Part shown: positions 52,557 to 62,000 of the stretch, in pieces
Position numbering within the stretch: position 1 is the stretch's first letter
How the letters are laid out: the number at the start of each line of letters is the position of its first letter
Origin: JACSRF01 sp963695505
Lineage (GTDB): Bacteria > Chloroflexota > Anaerolineae > Promineifilales > Promineifilaceae
Direction of reading: 5' to 3'
Assembly (NCBI GenBank): GCA_963695505.1
Contig: CAVOGX010000003.1
Coordinates: 1 to 64,000, forward strand
Length of the DNA: 64,000 nucleotides
The notes under the pieces: generated by a model
Databases searched by the model: none
Seen by the model: the letters and a program-made list of their open reading frames with translations, nothing else
What the model was told of the DNA's origin: nothing
Position numbers and translations under genes: made by a program

Positions 52557-55270
52557 TATTTTGGGGACAAGATGCCCAGTCGGCGGGCCTCCAAAACGGC
52601 TTGGGTGCGCTTATGCACACCTAACTTACCGTAAATATTGGCCGCATGACGCTTTACCGTGCCCAGGGAAATAGTAAGCTGCAAGCCAATTTCCCGATTT
52701 GAAAACCCCTGGGCAATGAGCGTGCAAGACCTCAATTTCGCGCGATGTCAAAGATTCTACAAGCCCAGCAACCACCATAGAAGAGGAATCTGGTATATTG
52801 CCATCTGTCGGAAATTGCGCCAGCAATTTGCCCGCATACTTTGCCTCGCTGCCTTGTTGGGCAACCTGGTACAGCAGGCGCACCATAAACGGCCCCTCGT
52901 CCAAGAAGAGGCGCACGTAGCCTGCCTTGACCGCCATCTGCAGGGCCTTTTCTAAAGCAGATAACGCTTCTTTCCGTTCTGCCAATGCATCCCAGGCTAA
53001 AGCCTGCGCAATTCTAGCCTGGACGTGCAGCTCAACCCAGCCCCGTTCTTCAAGGTTGGCAATTATCTCATCTAGTTGGGTCAGATACGGCCGTATCTCT
53101 GGCTTACCGTGCTTGTCGATAAGTATGCCACCATTATGTGAATGCGTACCAGGCGGCGCAAAGATCCCCCAGTCCGTGCCAGCCTCAGGCAATTCGGCCG
53201 TTTCTGCCCAATGACGGGCTTCTTCCAAGTAATGGGGGGTGTGACGTGATTGCAGCCGCCAGATTTGCGCCGCAGCGCAGCAGCATACTTAACCCTGACG
53301 TGAGACGGGTTGGTAGAGGAGGTTACATGTCTGGCAACTGTTTCAATTTGCCCTGAGCCAGCAGCAGCCGTGCCAGAGCAAAACGAGCCTTTACTTGCGC
53401 TTCCTCCAACCCGCCAAGCGCCAGCCCTCTTTCCAGATAGGGGTTTGGCCTGCGCCAGCTTATTTTGCTCAACCAGCGTGCAGCCAAGACTGGCATATAT
53501 GATGCCGCTGCCCGCAGGATAGCCGCCGGACGCGGCTTCATGTCCCATTGCCTTTCAAAGGCATCTCCTAAACATGTCGACAATTTGCGTTAGAGGGCGG
53601 CCCCAGCGAAATTCGATGACGCTCTCGGTGTACAGCGCCACAAACAAGGTCCAGGTATCTGCACATTGGCGGGCCAACTGCTGCGCGCGCTTAAAGGCTT
53701 GCAAGGCTTCCTGCTCGCTGGTCCAAATCCAAATGACCCAATCCCGCCCACAAGGCCAGTTTGCCGTGCAACACGGCTTCGTGCGGCGGCACGCTGTCGA
53801 TCGCTTCCTGAATCAACGCCATTTGCACGGGAACAGGTTCTTGGCGGCTGCGGGCTAGCAGCGCGCGCACGGTGGTCAGTTGGGCCATGTAGGCTCCATC
53901 TGACTGGGCATCAAACGAATCGGAAACGGCCGTGCGCAATGATTCCTCAGCCGCCTGAATCCACGGCTCGACTTTGAACAAGGGCGAGGTACCCAGCAGT
54001 GACCAGACGTGGGCCAGGCACAGTGCCGGGCTGGCTTGGATGATATTCCTCAGGCAGGGCGCTCAACCAGCGGCGCATTTGTGCCGATGCCCCCAAAGCC
54101 AGCTTATCAGGCGCCAATTGGGTGATTAATTCCGCCGCGCGCCCGAAATCAGCCGCCGCCAGAGCATGGTCAATGGCTGCAGCGCGCTCGCCATGTGCTG
54201 CAAACCAATGGCTGGCGCGGCGGTGCAGGCCGGGCAGCCGTTCGGGATAGGTTTGCCGCAACTTTTTCTGCAGCAAATCCGCAAAAAGATGATGGTATCG
54301 ATACCAATTTTGTGTGGCATCCAGAGGGGTGAGAAACAGATTGGCTCTTTCAAGGGCAAGCAGCATTTCTTGTCCGTTCCCGTCGCCGGTCAGGGCATCA
54401 CAAAGTCGGACCGTTCAGGCGGTGCAGCAGAGACGTTTGCAGCAAAAAGTCCTGGATGGTGGTAGGCTGTTGGGCTAGGACTTCTTCCATGAGGTAATCC
54501 AGCACGTAGCGGTTTGTGCCGGAGAAAGCAGCAATGAAATTGGCCGCCTGTTCTTTGCTGGAAGTGCGGAGTGACAGAGCAGCCATTTGCAAGCCGGTTA
54601 TCCACCCTTCAGTGCGATTTGCCAGGGCTGTGACACCTTCCGGGTTCAGGTTCAGGCCCATGACCTCGTTAAGGAAAACGGCCGTTTCTTCTGGCAAAAA
54701 GCGCAAATCGGCCGTGCGTAACTCGCGCATCTGCCCCCGCCCCCGCAGGCGCCCCAGCGGTAAAGGCGGGTCTGAACGGGTGGCCACAATGACGTGCACT
54801 TGCTCCGGCATGTGCTGCAGAAAATAGGCTACATCCTCGTGCACATCTTGAGATTCGATAAGCTGATAATCATCGAGCACCAGAACGATTTCCGGCTCTG
54901 GCAGGGCGGCCATCTCGTTGATCAGCCTGGTCAGCAAAGGGCGAATTGGCTCAGGCTGTTCAACATTGAAGGACGGGAAAACAACTTGACCCAAATCGGC
55001 AAAACAGCGCTGCATGGCCGTGCACACATAGGCCCAAAATTGCCACGGATCATTCTCGCCTTGATCCAGCGAAAGCCAGGCCACGGGCATGCTGCATTGC
55101 GCTGCCCAAGTGCAGATCAGAATAGTTTTGCCAAATCCCGCCGGCGCCGTTACGAGCAGCAATTTTCGCCTGACGCCTTCGTTCATTTTGTCAATCAAGC
55201 GCTGGCGCGGCACAAGATCAGGCCGCAAAGGGGGCACAAACAGCTTAGTGGTCAGGAGTGGTGTATTCAT
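52557..55270 (-). pseudogene. MalT-like LuxR-family ATP-dependent regulator, many frameshifts
   Basis: The intact N-terminal part (55270-54398) has LLTTKLFVPPLRPDLVPR, Walker A TAPAGFGKTIL (about residue 43), Walker B IVLVLDDYQLIE, ATRSDPPLPLGRLRGRGQMRELR and the winged-helix RTEGWITGLQMAALS. Further parts in other frames are LLALERANLFLTPLDATQNWYRYHHLFADLLQKKL (54366-53947), tetratricopeptide-like repeats (53981-53081), and the LuxR helix-turn-helix start LTSREIEVL near 52740. After another shift it runs to the stop at 52557. At least six single-base shifts are needed, so it is a pseudogene or error-rich. Confidence 0.8.
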
Positions 55271-55363
55271 AATGACCTGGTGCCTTTACAGAATACACCA
55301 TTTGCACACCCTTTGTCATTTGTCAGGCTTTGCTCCCGGGCCTTTACCAAAGTTTCGATTATT

Positions 55364-55439
55364 AACGCAAAGAAACGAAGGAACAAATGAAGCAAAGAAA
55401 AAAATCTTTGCGCCTTTCTTCTCTTTGCCTCTTTGTGTT
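55364..55439. repeat. Imperfect inverted repeat of AACGCAAAG / CTTTGTGTT type
   Basis: Arms of about 34 bases start AACGCAAAGAAACGAAGG and end CTTTGCCTCTTTGTGTT, with an A/T-rich centre (AAAAAAATC). Purine-rich arms built from GCAAAGA-like units recur in many bacterial genomes as mobile or dispersed hairpin repeats. No gene overlaps it convincingly. It lies between the MalT-like remnant and the next minus-strand gene. Confidence 0.55.
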
Positions 55440-55493
55440 GAGTTTTTTTACGAAGGCAGAAGCATGTTTTGCCGCGCAGCAAGAGTTTGAAGG

Positions 55494-55910
55494 TCAAACC
55501 ACATCCGGATGCACATTAGTCAGAAAGAGGATAATGCGCACTACCACAACCATCAAGCCTGCGGCAAGGTTGAGGAACAGTAACACTCGATCACGGCGTT
55601 TTTGCCAGCGCCGAAACAGTCCCCAACAGCCAGCGGCAGCCACTGCCGTCAGGATCAAACCGGCATGCCAGTATAAAAAGTAGCCTGCCGGTAAAACGGC
55701 CAGCATCACCACGTCGGGTATCCAAGACACAACCCAGTTGGCGTGGCCAAAATTAAACCAACCCAAAATCGGTACCAGCGGGAAAAAGTTGAAAGCCAAC
55801 GCCAGGTTGATGGCCGTTAAATTGTAAACAATCAATTGAGTTGCAAGCGGATCCCGCTGATGCTTGACAGGCTTATCCTGTAATCGTTTTGAAATATGCG
55901 ATACAGTCAT
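55494..55910 (-). CDS. Membrane protein of unknown function
   Basis: 138 residues from ATG 55910, with GGAGG six bases upstream. A longer frame upstream lacks a ribosome-binding site. A hydrophilic N-terminus (about 1-25) is followed by four hydrophobic segments (LIVYNLTAINLALAFNFFPLV, WIPDVVMLAVLPAGYFLYW, LILTAVAAAGCWGLF, LLFLNLAAGLMVVVVRIILFL). No family was recognised. Confidence 0.6.
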   Translation of the reverse strand: MTVSHISKRLQDKPVKHQRDPLATQLIVYNLTAINLALAFNFFPLVPILGWFNFGHANWVVSWIPDVVMLAVLPAGYFLYWHAGLILTAVAAAGCWGLFRRWQKRRDRVLLFLNLAAGLMVVVVRIILFLTNVHPDVV

Positions 55911-56106
55911 TGTTCGACCTCCATAATATTCTTCGACCGCATTAATCGCCGCTTTTAGTTGCACCACGCACCCTACCGGTAAAGTAACGCAGTCCAGGGG
56001 GCGCCAGGAGATAATTAAAAAATCGGAAGTTGCCACTCAGTTTACGGCCGTTGCCATCTTGGCGGGTAGCATTTCGGGCATCAAAAATTCAATCCGTCAC
56101 GCTGTG

Positions 56107-58101
56107 CTAAAAAAGCAGTGCATGTAAATCCCAGCGAATCATCAAACCGCTAAACAAGATTGCTGCGACTGTGGTTAGAGCGAAGAAAGCGCGCCAGCCA
56201 ACAGAGCCATCGCGTCGTTTCCAGGCAATTCCCGTCAAAATCACTAACCCTAACGTCAACATGATAAAAATGGGCACTAAAATTGCTGTAGCAAGCACGG
56301 GGGAATAATCGAGCGGCAGCCCAAAGTGAAGGAGCAGCCAATCTGTGCGCGAAAGATGGCTGTTGAAATTCGAAATCAAAATCACCAAAACCCACCCGGC
56401 AACGGCCGTTATCCCGGCCACAATTGTTGTAATGCGCACAATCTGGGCGGGGGTTCGCGGGTATTTTTTACGGTTAATCAACCTGCCCCCAACCACTAAA
56501 AGCAAATAACCAATAACCAGCAGGAATTGAATGAGACTGGCCCCGGCCAGGAATTCCAGCAATGGTTTGCCACGATCTGGATTCCCCATGTCAATGTCAT
56601 TGATGCTGTTGTAAATTCCGGGGGCGATGGCAACGTCGTCTGGCAGAATAAAGGAAGGACCAGGCACCACGGCAATGCAGCTTGAGTCGGGAACGGCCAT
56701 TGGATTGTTTATGAACGCCTGCTTGATTTCTTCCACGCAAGGATTATCGTGACTCACATTGTGGCCAGCCGATGAGAACTCGAAATAATAGCCGCGGCTC
56801 AGTTTATTGGCGGCTGCCTGTCCCCAACTGGGCGGGGTGATGGGATCATACCTGCCGGCCAGAATTAATGTGGGAATGTCGCTGTTAAACGGTTCACTTA
56901 GCAGCGGCGGCGCAGCCGGCAAAGCCCAGGCATCGCAAATTTCTAGTTCTCTAGCCGCTCGAACGTAGCCGCCGAGTTGAGGGTAAACGGCCGCTTGCTC
57001 TGCCATCATTCCCCCTGTAACGGCCGCAGCATCGTCCTGGCAGTTAACCGCAAAATACAACCCCCAGGCAAAAGAGCTGCCCATGTAACGGCCGTGCATC
57101 TGATCCTCCAACCAGGGAAACAACAATTCCAACTTTCCCTTGGCCACCTGATCAATCAACAACGGCAAGTAAGCTGTTCTGTGCGGCGGTCTTGCCGGGC
57201 CATAAAACGCGTCCGTCACCATCCAATCCAGGAACCGCAGGCCATCAACGGCTATCGAATACAGCTCGCCGGTTTCTGTGTCTGTAAATTCAAAGGACAC
57301 AGGTTCTGCATTCAGGTTGTGAACGGCCGTATACAATTGCGATTCCAGGTCAGGATAAGCGGCGGCGCAAGTCGGGTCAGCGGCGCAATCGTCCAGCATT
57401 ACTTGCAGCGCGCGCATGGCGTGTTCCGGGTCATGTTCGTATCGCGTTTCGGTCAGCGAGCTGACGGATTGCAGAATGACACTGCGGATACCCTCCGGGT
57501 ACCGGTGCATAGTTAGCTGCATAAGCCGGGTGCTGTAAGATGATCCATACAGATTCCAGGCGTCATAGGCCAACACCTGCCTTAAAGCATTGATGTCTGC
57601 CACAATATTGGCCGTCGTGTATTGGCTAAGGTCAATTCCTTGGTCTGCAAATCTGTCGAGACAAGGTTTACCGGCCTCTGCCCCCCACGCAGTTGTCAAG
57701 TCGCAGGCCAGGTTGGGCTGCGCGTAAACATTGCCACGCTGCTCCAGAATGACAACGTCCCGCTTGTTGACAAATTCGGAACGGGCCAGCCACCATACTG
57801 AGCCAAGCGAGCTGTAACCCGGCCCTCCTTCTGTGAACAAAATGGGATCAGGAGTTGGGTTGGGAGTGCGGCTGTGAATGATGATAACCGGCAGCCGGAT
57901 GAGCCCACTCTCAAGGGCACCATAATCTTCAGGTACAACCAGATAGCCACATTCAATTGGTGGGCTATCCGGGATATCAACCGGGCAGGCTGCAGACTCA
58001 AATCGAGGTATTACTTCCTGGGCGTGGCCACTCTGTGGGCTTGCGACGAAAAATCCCAACATGCAAAGTATGAATAGTTGTAATCGCCCTGAATCCATCA
58101 A
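56107..58101 (-). CDS. Exported alpha/beta hydrolase (TAP-like) fused to membrane domain
   Basis: 664 residues. Signal LFILCMLGFFVASPQSGHAQ. The alpha/beta hydrolase part resembles proline iminopeptidase/TAP-like enzymes: LFTEGGPGYSSLG (oxyanion GGPG), VVILEQRGN, nucleophile Ser in NLYGSSYSTRLMQL, Asp in LAGRYDPITPPSWG, His in SSAGHNVSHDNPC. After about residue 520 come four membrane segments (LIQFLLVIGYLLLVVGGRL, TTIVAGITAVAGWVLVILI, ATAILVPIFIMLTLGLVIL, AFFALTTVAAILFSGLMI). An exported peptidase with its own C-terminal membrane bundle is an uncommon fusion. ATG 58101 or 58098. Confidence 0.85.
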   Translation of the reverse strand: MMDSGRLQLFILCMLGFFVASPQSGHAQEVIPRFESAACPVDIPDSPPIECGYLVVPEDYGALESGLIRLPVIIIHSRTPNPTPDPILFTEGGPGYSSLGSVWWLARSEFVNKRDVVILEQRGNVYAQPNLACDLTTAWGAEAGKPCLDRFADQGIDLSQYTTANIVADINALRQVLAYDAWNLYGSSYSTRLMQLTMHRYPEGIRSVILQSVSSLTETRYEHDPEHAMRALQVMLDDCAADPTCAAAYPDLESQLYTAVHNLNAEPVSFEFTDTETGELYSIAVDGLRFLDWMVTDAFYGPARPPHRTAYLPLLIDQVAKGKLELLFPWLEDQMHGRYMGSSFAWGLYFAVNCQDDAAAVTGGMMAEQAAVYPQLGGYVRAARELEICDAWALPAAPPLLSEPFNSDIPTLILAGRYDPITPPSWGQAAANKLSRGYYFEFSSAGHNVSHDNPCVEEIKQAFINNPMAVPDSSCIAVVPGPSFILPDDVAIAPGIYNSINDIDMGNPDRGKPLLEFLAGASLIQFLLVIGYLLLVVGGRLINRKKYPRTPAQIVRITTIVAGITAVAGWVLVILISNFNSHLSRTDWLLLHFGLPLDYSPVLATAILVPIFIMLTLGLVILTGIAWKRRDGSVGWRAFFALTTVAAILFSGLMIRWDLHALLF

Positions 58102-58271
58102 TTGCTCCCGTCATTCATGATTTGCCAGCGACTTCATGCTGCGCAAATGATTGCTGGTCAATTCCGGCCCGCCCTTACTGGCGGCATGGACATTGATCTA
58201 TGAGGTCCACGATCAGCATAAGACAAAACACACTAGGAAACATCTCCTGAAGCACAGATTCTGGCATATAC

Positions 58272-58293
58272 AAAAAGCCGCTCTGTGAGCGGC
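58272..58293 (-). terminator. Rho-independent terminator after response-regulator gene
   Basis: On the minus strand GCCGCTC pairs with GAGCGGC around ACA, followed by five T (complement of 58272-58276). A second hairpin (CTCTGC / GCAGAG, about 58322-58339) is nearer the stop codon. Both lie downstream of the response regulator. Confidence 0.8.
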
Positions 58294-58347
58294 CCTCATT
58301 CTACGAAATATGGTATTGGTGCTCTGCCAAAAAGCAGAGGAGATGAG

Positions 58348-59001
58348 TCATTCGAGGGAGGCGAACCCCTCGCGCAGAGCGTAAAGCGCCGCCTGGGTGC
58401 GGTTGGCCAGGTGCAGCTTGGACAAAATGTTGCTGACATGGGTGCGCACTGTGCCCTCGCCAATCACTAGCTTTTCCGCAATTTCCTGGTTGCTTAATCC
58501 CTGGGCGATCAGACGCAGTACGTCCACCTCGCGCTCGGTGAGCGGCTCTTCCGTCAGCGGCAGCTCCTGCGGGCGCTGCATTTCCAGCATCAGCTTCTTG
58601 GCAATGTCCGGCGACATGGAGGGTTCGCCCCGGTGCACGTCGCGAATGGCCTGCAGCAGCCGCTGTGGCGAAGCATTTTTCAGCAAATAGCCCAGCGCGC
58701 CTGACTTGATGGCCGGGAAGACCTTGTCGTCATCGGCGAAGCTGGTGAGCACCAGGATGTGGGCGTTGGGGTTTTCCTGCTTGATTTCGGCAATGGCGGC
58801 CAACCCATCTTTGTTGGGCATGACCATGTCCAGCAAGATGACGTCGGGTTTGTGCTGCCGCATCATTTGCACGGCTTCGTTGCCGTCGGCGGCTTCGCCG
58901 ATCACGGTCATGCCGGGTTCGGTGCCAATCAGGGTGCTTAAGCCTTCGCGAACCACCGCGTGGTCGTCGGCAATCAGGATGCGAATCGGGTTAGAAGTCA
59001 T
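58348..59001 (-). CDS. NarL/FixJ-family response regulator
   Basis: 217 residues from ATG 59001. The receiver domain has the acidic pair in RILIADDHAVVREGL, phospho-Asp in DVILLDMVMPNKDG (about residue 56), Thr in VLTSFADDD and Lys in LLKNASPQ. The LuxR DNA-binding domain is EPLTEREVDVLRLIAQGLSNQEIAEKLVIGEGTVRTHVSNIL (about 148-190). The gene is 20 bp after the sensor kinase gene, its evident partner. An intrinsic terminator follows. Confidence 0.93.
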   Translation of the reverse strand: MTSNPIRILIADDHAVVREGLSTLIGTEPGMTVIGEAADGNEAVQMMRQHKPDVILLDMVMPNKDGLAAIAEIKQENPNAHILVLTSFADDDKVFPAIKSGALGYLLKNASPQRLLQAIRDVHRGEPSMSPDIAKKLMLEMQRPQELPLTEEPLTEREVDVLRLIAQGLSNQEIAEKLVIGEGTVRTHVSNILSKLHLANRTQAALYALREGFASLE

Positions 59002-59021
59002 CGGTTTTCTCCTCTCTTGTA

Positions 59022-62000
59022 TCAAGCTGGGCTTTCCTGTGCGGGTGAAACGGCCGTTTCTGGCAGCAGCGGTAACTCCACACAAACAGTTGCGCCCTTG
59101 TCGGGTGCAGAATTAAGCTGGAAACGGCCGTGCAGAGTCTCCGCTCTTTCGCGCATGGTCAGCAGCCCCAGCCCACCCTGCCGCTGGGCCAGGACCGGTT
59201 CAAAACCACGCCCATTATCCTGCACTTCCAAAATCACGGCGCCATTTTCGACCTTGAGCGAAACGGAAACGGCCGTGGCGCTGGCATGCTTCAGGGCATT
59301 ATTCAGCGCCTCATGGGTAATGTGGTAAAGCGTGTCCTCTATTTCCGGGGGCAGCGCCACCTTTGGCGGTACAGAAAAACGGACCTCGACCCCCGCACGC
59401 CGTTCCACTACCTCCAGCCGCTGCTCCAGCGCTTGCAGCAGCCCCACCTCACGCAAGTTCAAGGGACGCAGTTCGTAAACCAGCAGCCGCATCTCTTGCA
59501 AAGCCTGCTGGGCAATAGCTCCCAGGCGCGCCTGATTTTGCGCAATTTGCAGCTCATCGCCGGCACGGATCATCCGCTGCCCCGCCTCCGCCAGCAGCGT
59601 TAAGCTGTAAATCGACTGCGTGACCGAGTCGTGCAGGTCTCGCGCCAGGCGGTTGCGCTCCTCGACTACGGCAAGCTGCTGGGCCTGCTCGTAGAGCCGG
59701 GCATTTTCCACAGCAATGGCCACCTGCCCGGCCAGCAGCCGCATGACCGTTAAGTCCATTTCGTCAAAATCATTAAGCTGATCGCTTTGCAGGTCCAGCA
59801 CGCCAATCACCTTGTCTTTGACCAGAAGTGGGATTATCAGTTCAGAGCGGGTCTTACTCTCGCGCATCCAGACATAGTGGGAGTCCAGGGAAACGTCGGG
59901 AACCAGGGCAGGCTGCTTGGTCGCCGCTACCCAGCCGGTGAGGCCTTCCTGCCCAATTTTTAGGCGCGGCGGCCAGAAGTCGAAATCGGGGTTTTCCCAC
60001 AGCTCTCCAGCCCCTACACGGTAAACCACTTCATCCCCCTCCACCAGGCCAATGCCGACGTGATAGTAGCCAAAACTTTCCTGAACCAGGCGCACCACCT
60101 GCGCCAATACCTCATCAATGTCCAATATCGCCGAGAATTTGTGGCTCACCTGGCTAATTAGCTGAAATTGCTCGGCGCGGAGCCGCTCGGCGGCAAACAG
60201 GCGGGCATTTTCTATAGCGATGCCAATCTGGTTGCCAATGGACCCAAATAAGTCTAAATTTCGCATGATCGGCTGCCTGGCCGAACTCATGAAGAGCGTT
60301 CCCAACACCTGGCCCCGGGCAATGAGGGGCGTCACGGCCAGCCAGGGCCAATCCCCAACACATGGCTGGCTTTCATGTGGGTTGGTGATAATTTGCGGCT
60401 GGCCAGTTTGCACGGCCGTTTCCACGAAGCTCCCGCCGACAGGTAAAGCGGCTATTTGTTCTACGCAGCTCTCGGCCAGGCCGCGCTGCACCACCAGGTT
60501 CAGCTCCCCTATTTGCTCCTGCCTGAGGTGTATGGCTCCCGCTTCGCACGCCATCAATTCCAAAGTCTTGTCCAGGGCTGCCGCCAGCGTTTCGTCCAGG
60601 TCCAGGGAGCTGCTAACCACAGCGGTAATCGTGTACAGTGCCGACAACTCGGCCGTGCGTACCTCGACTTCCCGCGCCAGCTCTGCGCTGCGCGCTTCCA
60701 CGCTGCGCACGCGCCAGGTGTATGCGCCGGCAATCAGTCCTACCCCCAGCATCCCCATGAGCAGTCGGAACCAGGGCGTAGACCACCAGGGTGGGGCGAC
60801 GATCACAGGTACGGCCGTACCTGCGGTATTCCATACTCCATCCCCGTTGCTGCCAATAGCCCGAAAAGTATAGCTGCCTGGGGGCAGGTTGGTATACGTG
60901 GCATAGCGCCGGTTGCCTAAATAATTCCACTCCTCGTCAAACCCTTCCATGATGTAGGCATACTGATTGTTTTCCGGCGCGGAAAAGTGCAGCGCTGCCA
61001 GCTCAAAGACGACCACCATATCCCGGTAAGAGAGGTTGAGACTCGTGGTGCGCTCGATGGGCTGCTGCAAAATTGAATCTGGGCTAATGGGCACAGATTT
61101 GTTGGCAATGCTCAAATCCGTAATCACCACCCTGGGAATATACGCATTATTTTGAATGTCTGCCGGGTCAAAATAGTTAAAGCCATTTCCACCCGCAAAA
61201 AACAGCTCGCCGTGCCCGCTGACAAAACCCGACTGCTCATGGAAGGCCAGCCCTTGCAGCCCATCCTTGATGTCGAAGTTGCGGAAGCTCTCACTGCGCG
61301 GGTCAAAGCGGGTGAGGCCGCGATTGCTGCTAATCCACAGGTTGCCGGCGCCATCAGGCAAGATGTCATAGATGCTGTTGGTTGGCAGCCCGTCTTCCAT
61401 AAAATAATGGCGAAACTGGCCGCTGGCTGGCTCAAGGTAGTTCAATCCATCGCCCGTGCCTAGCCAGATGCCCCCTTGCTCATCCTGGTAAACGCTGTTG
61501 ATGGCGTTGTGGCTGGGGCTGTTGGGGTTGTCCGGGTTGTGCGGGTAAAAGGTAAAGGATCCATTTTCAAAGCGCGCTAACCCGGCCTGGGTTCCCATCC
61601 AGAAACGGCCGTCTTGCTGCCCGTCCTCGATCATGTCCCAAATTGCATTCTCTCCGGAGATTTCCATGGGGCGATCGGCGCTGACCGTCTGGAAAAAACG
61701 GTATTGCCCGCTTTCACGGTCAAATTGCGCCAGTCCGTGCCGGGCCGTGCCCAACCACAACTGTCCCGCGCGGTCCTGAAATATCAAGGTGATATCGGCT
61801 ACTTGTTGGCCCTGCGGATCCAGAGTGACAAAGGGATAGGTTGCCAACAATTGCCCCTGTGCCGGATCGAAACGGGCCAGGCCTTGATCAGTGACCAGCC
61901 AAAAGGTTTCATCCTGAGCTTGCCGCAGGGCATAGACGCCCCCTTGCAGCCAATCTTCCGCGTCATCGGCGGCTGCGTGAAAATACGCCCAATTGTTGTC

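Noticed and set aside
55267..55497. Lys/Arg-rich frame over the purine-rich hairpin
   Set aside because: The composition simply reflects the inverted repeat; no start or domain evidence.
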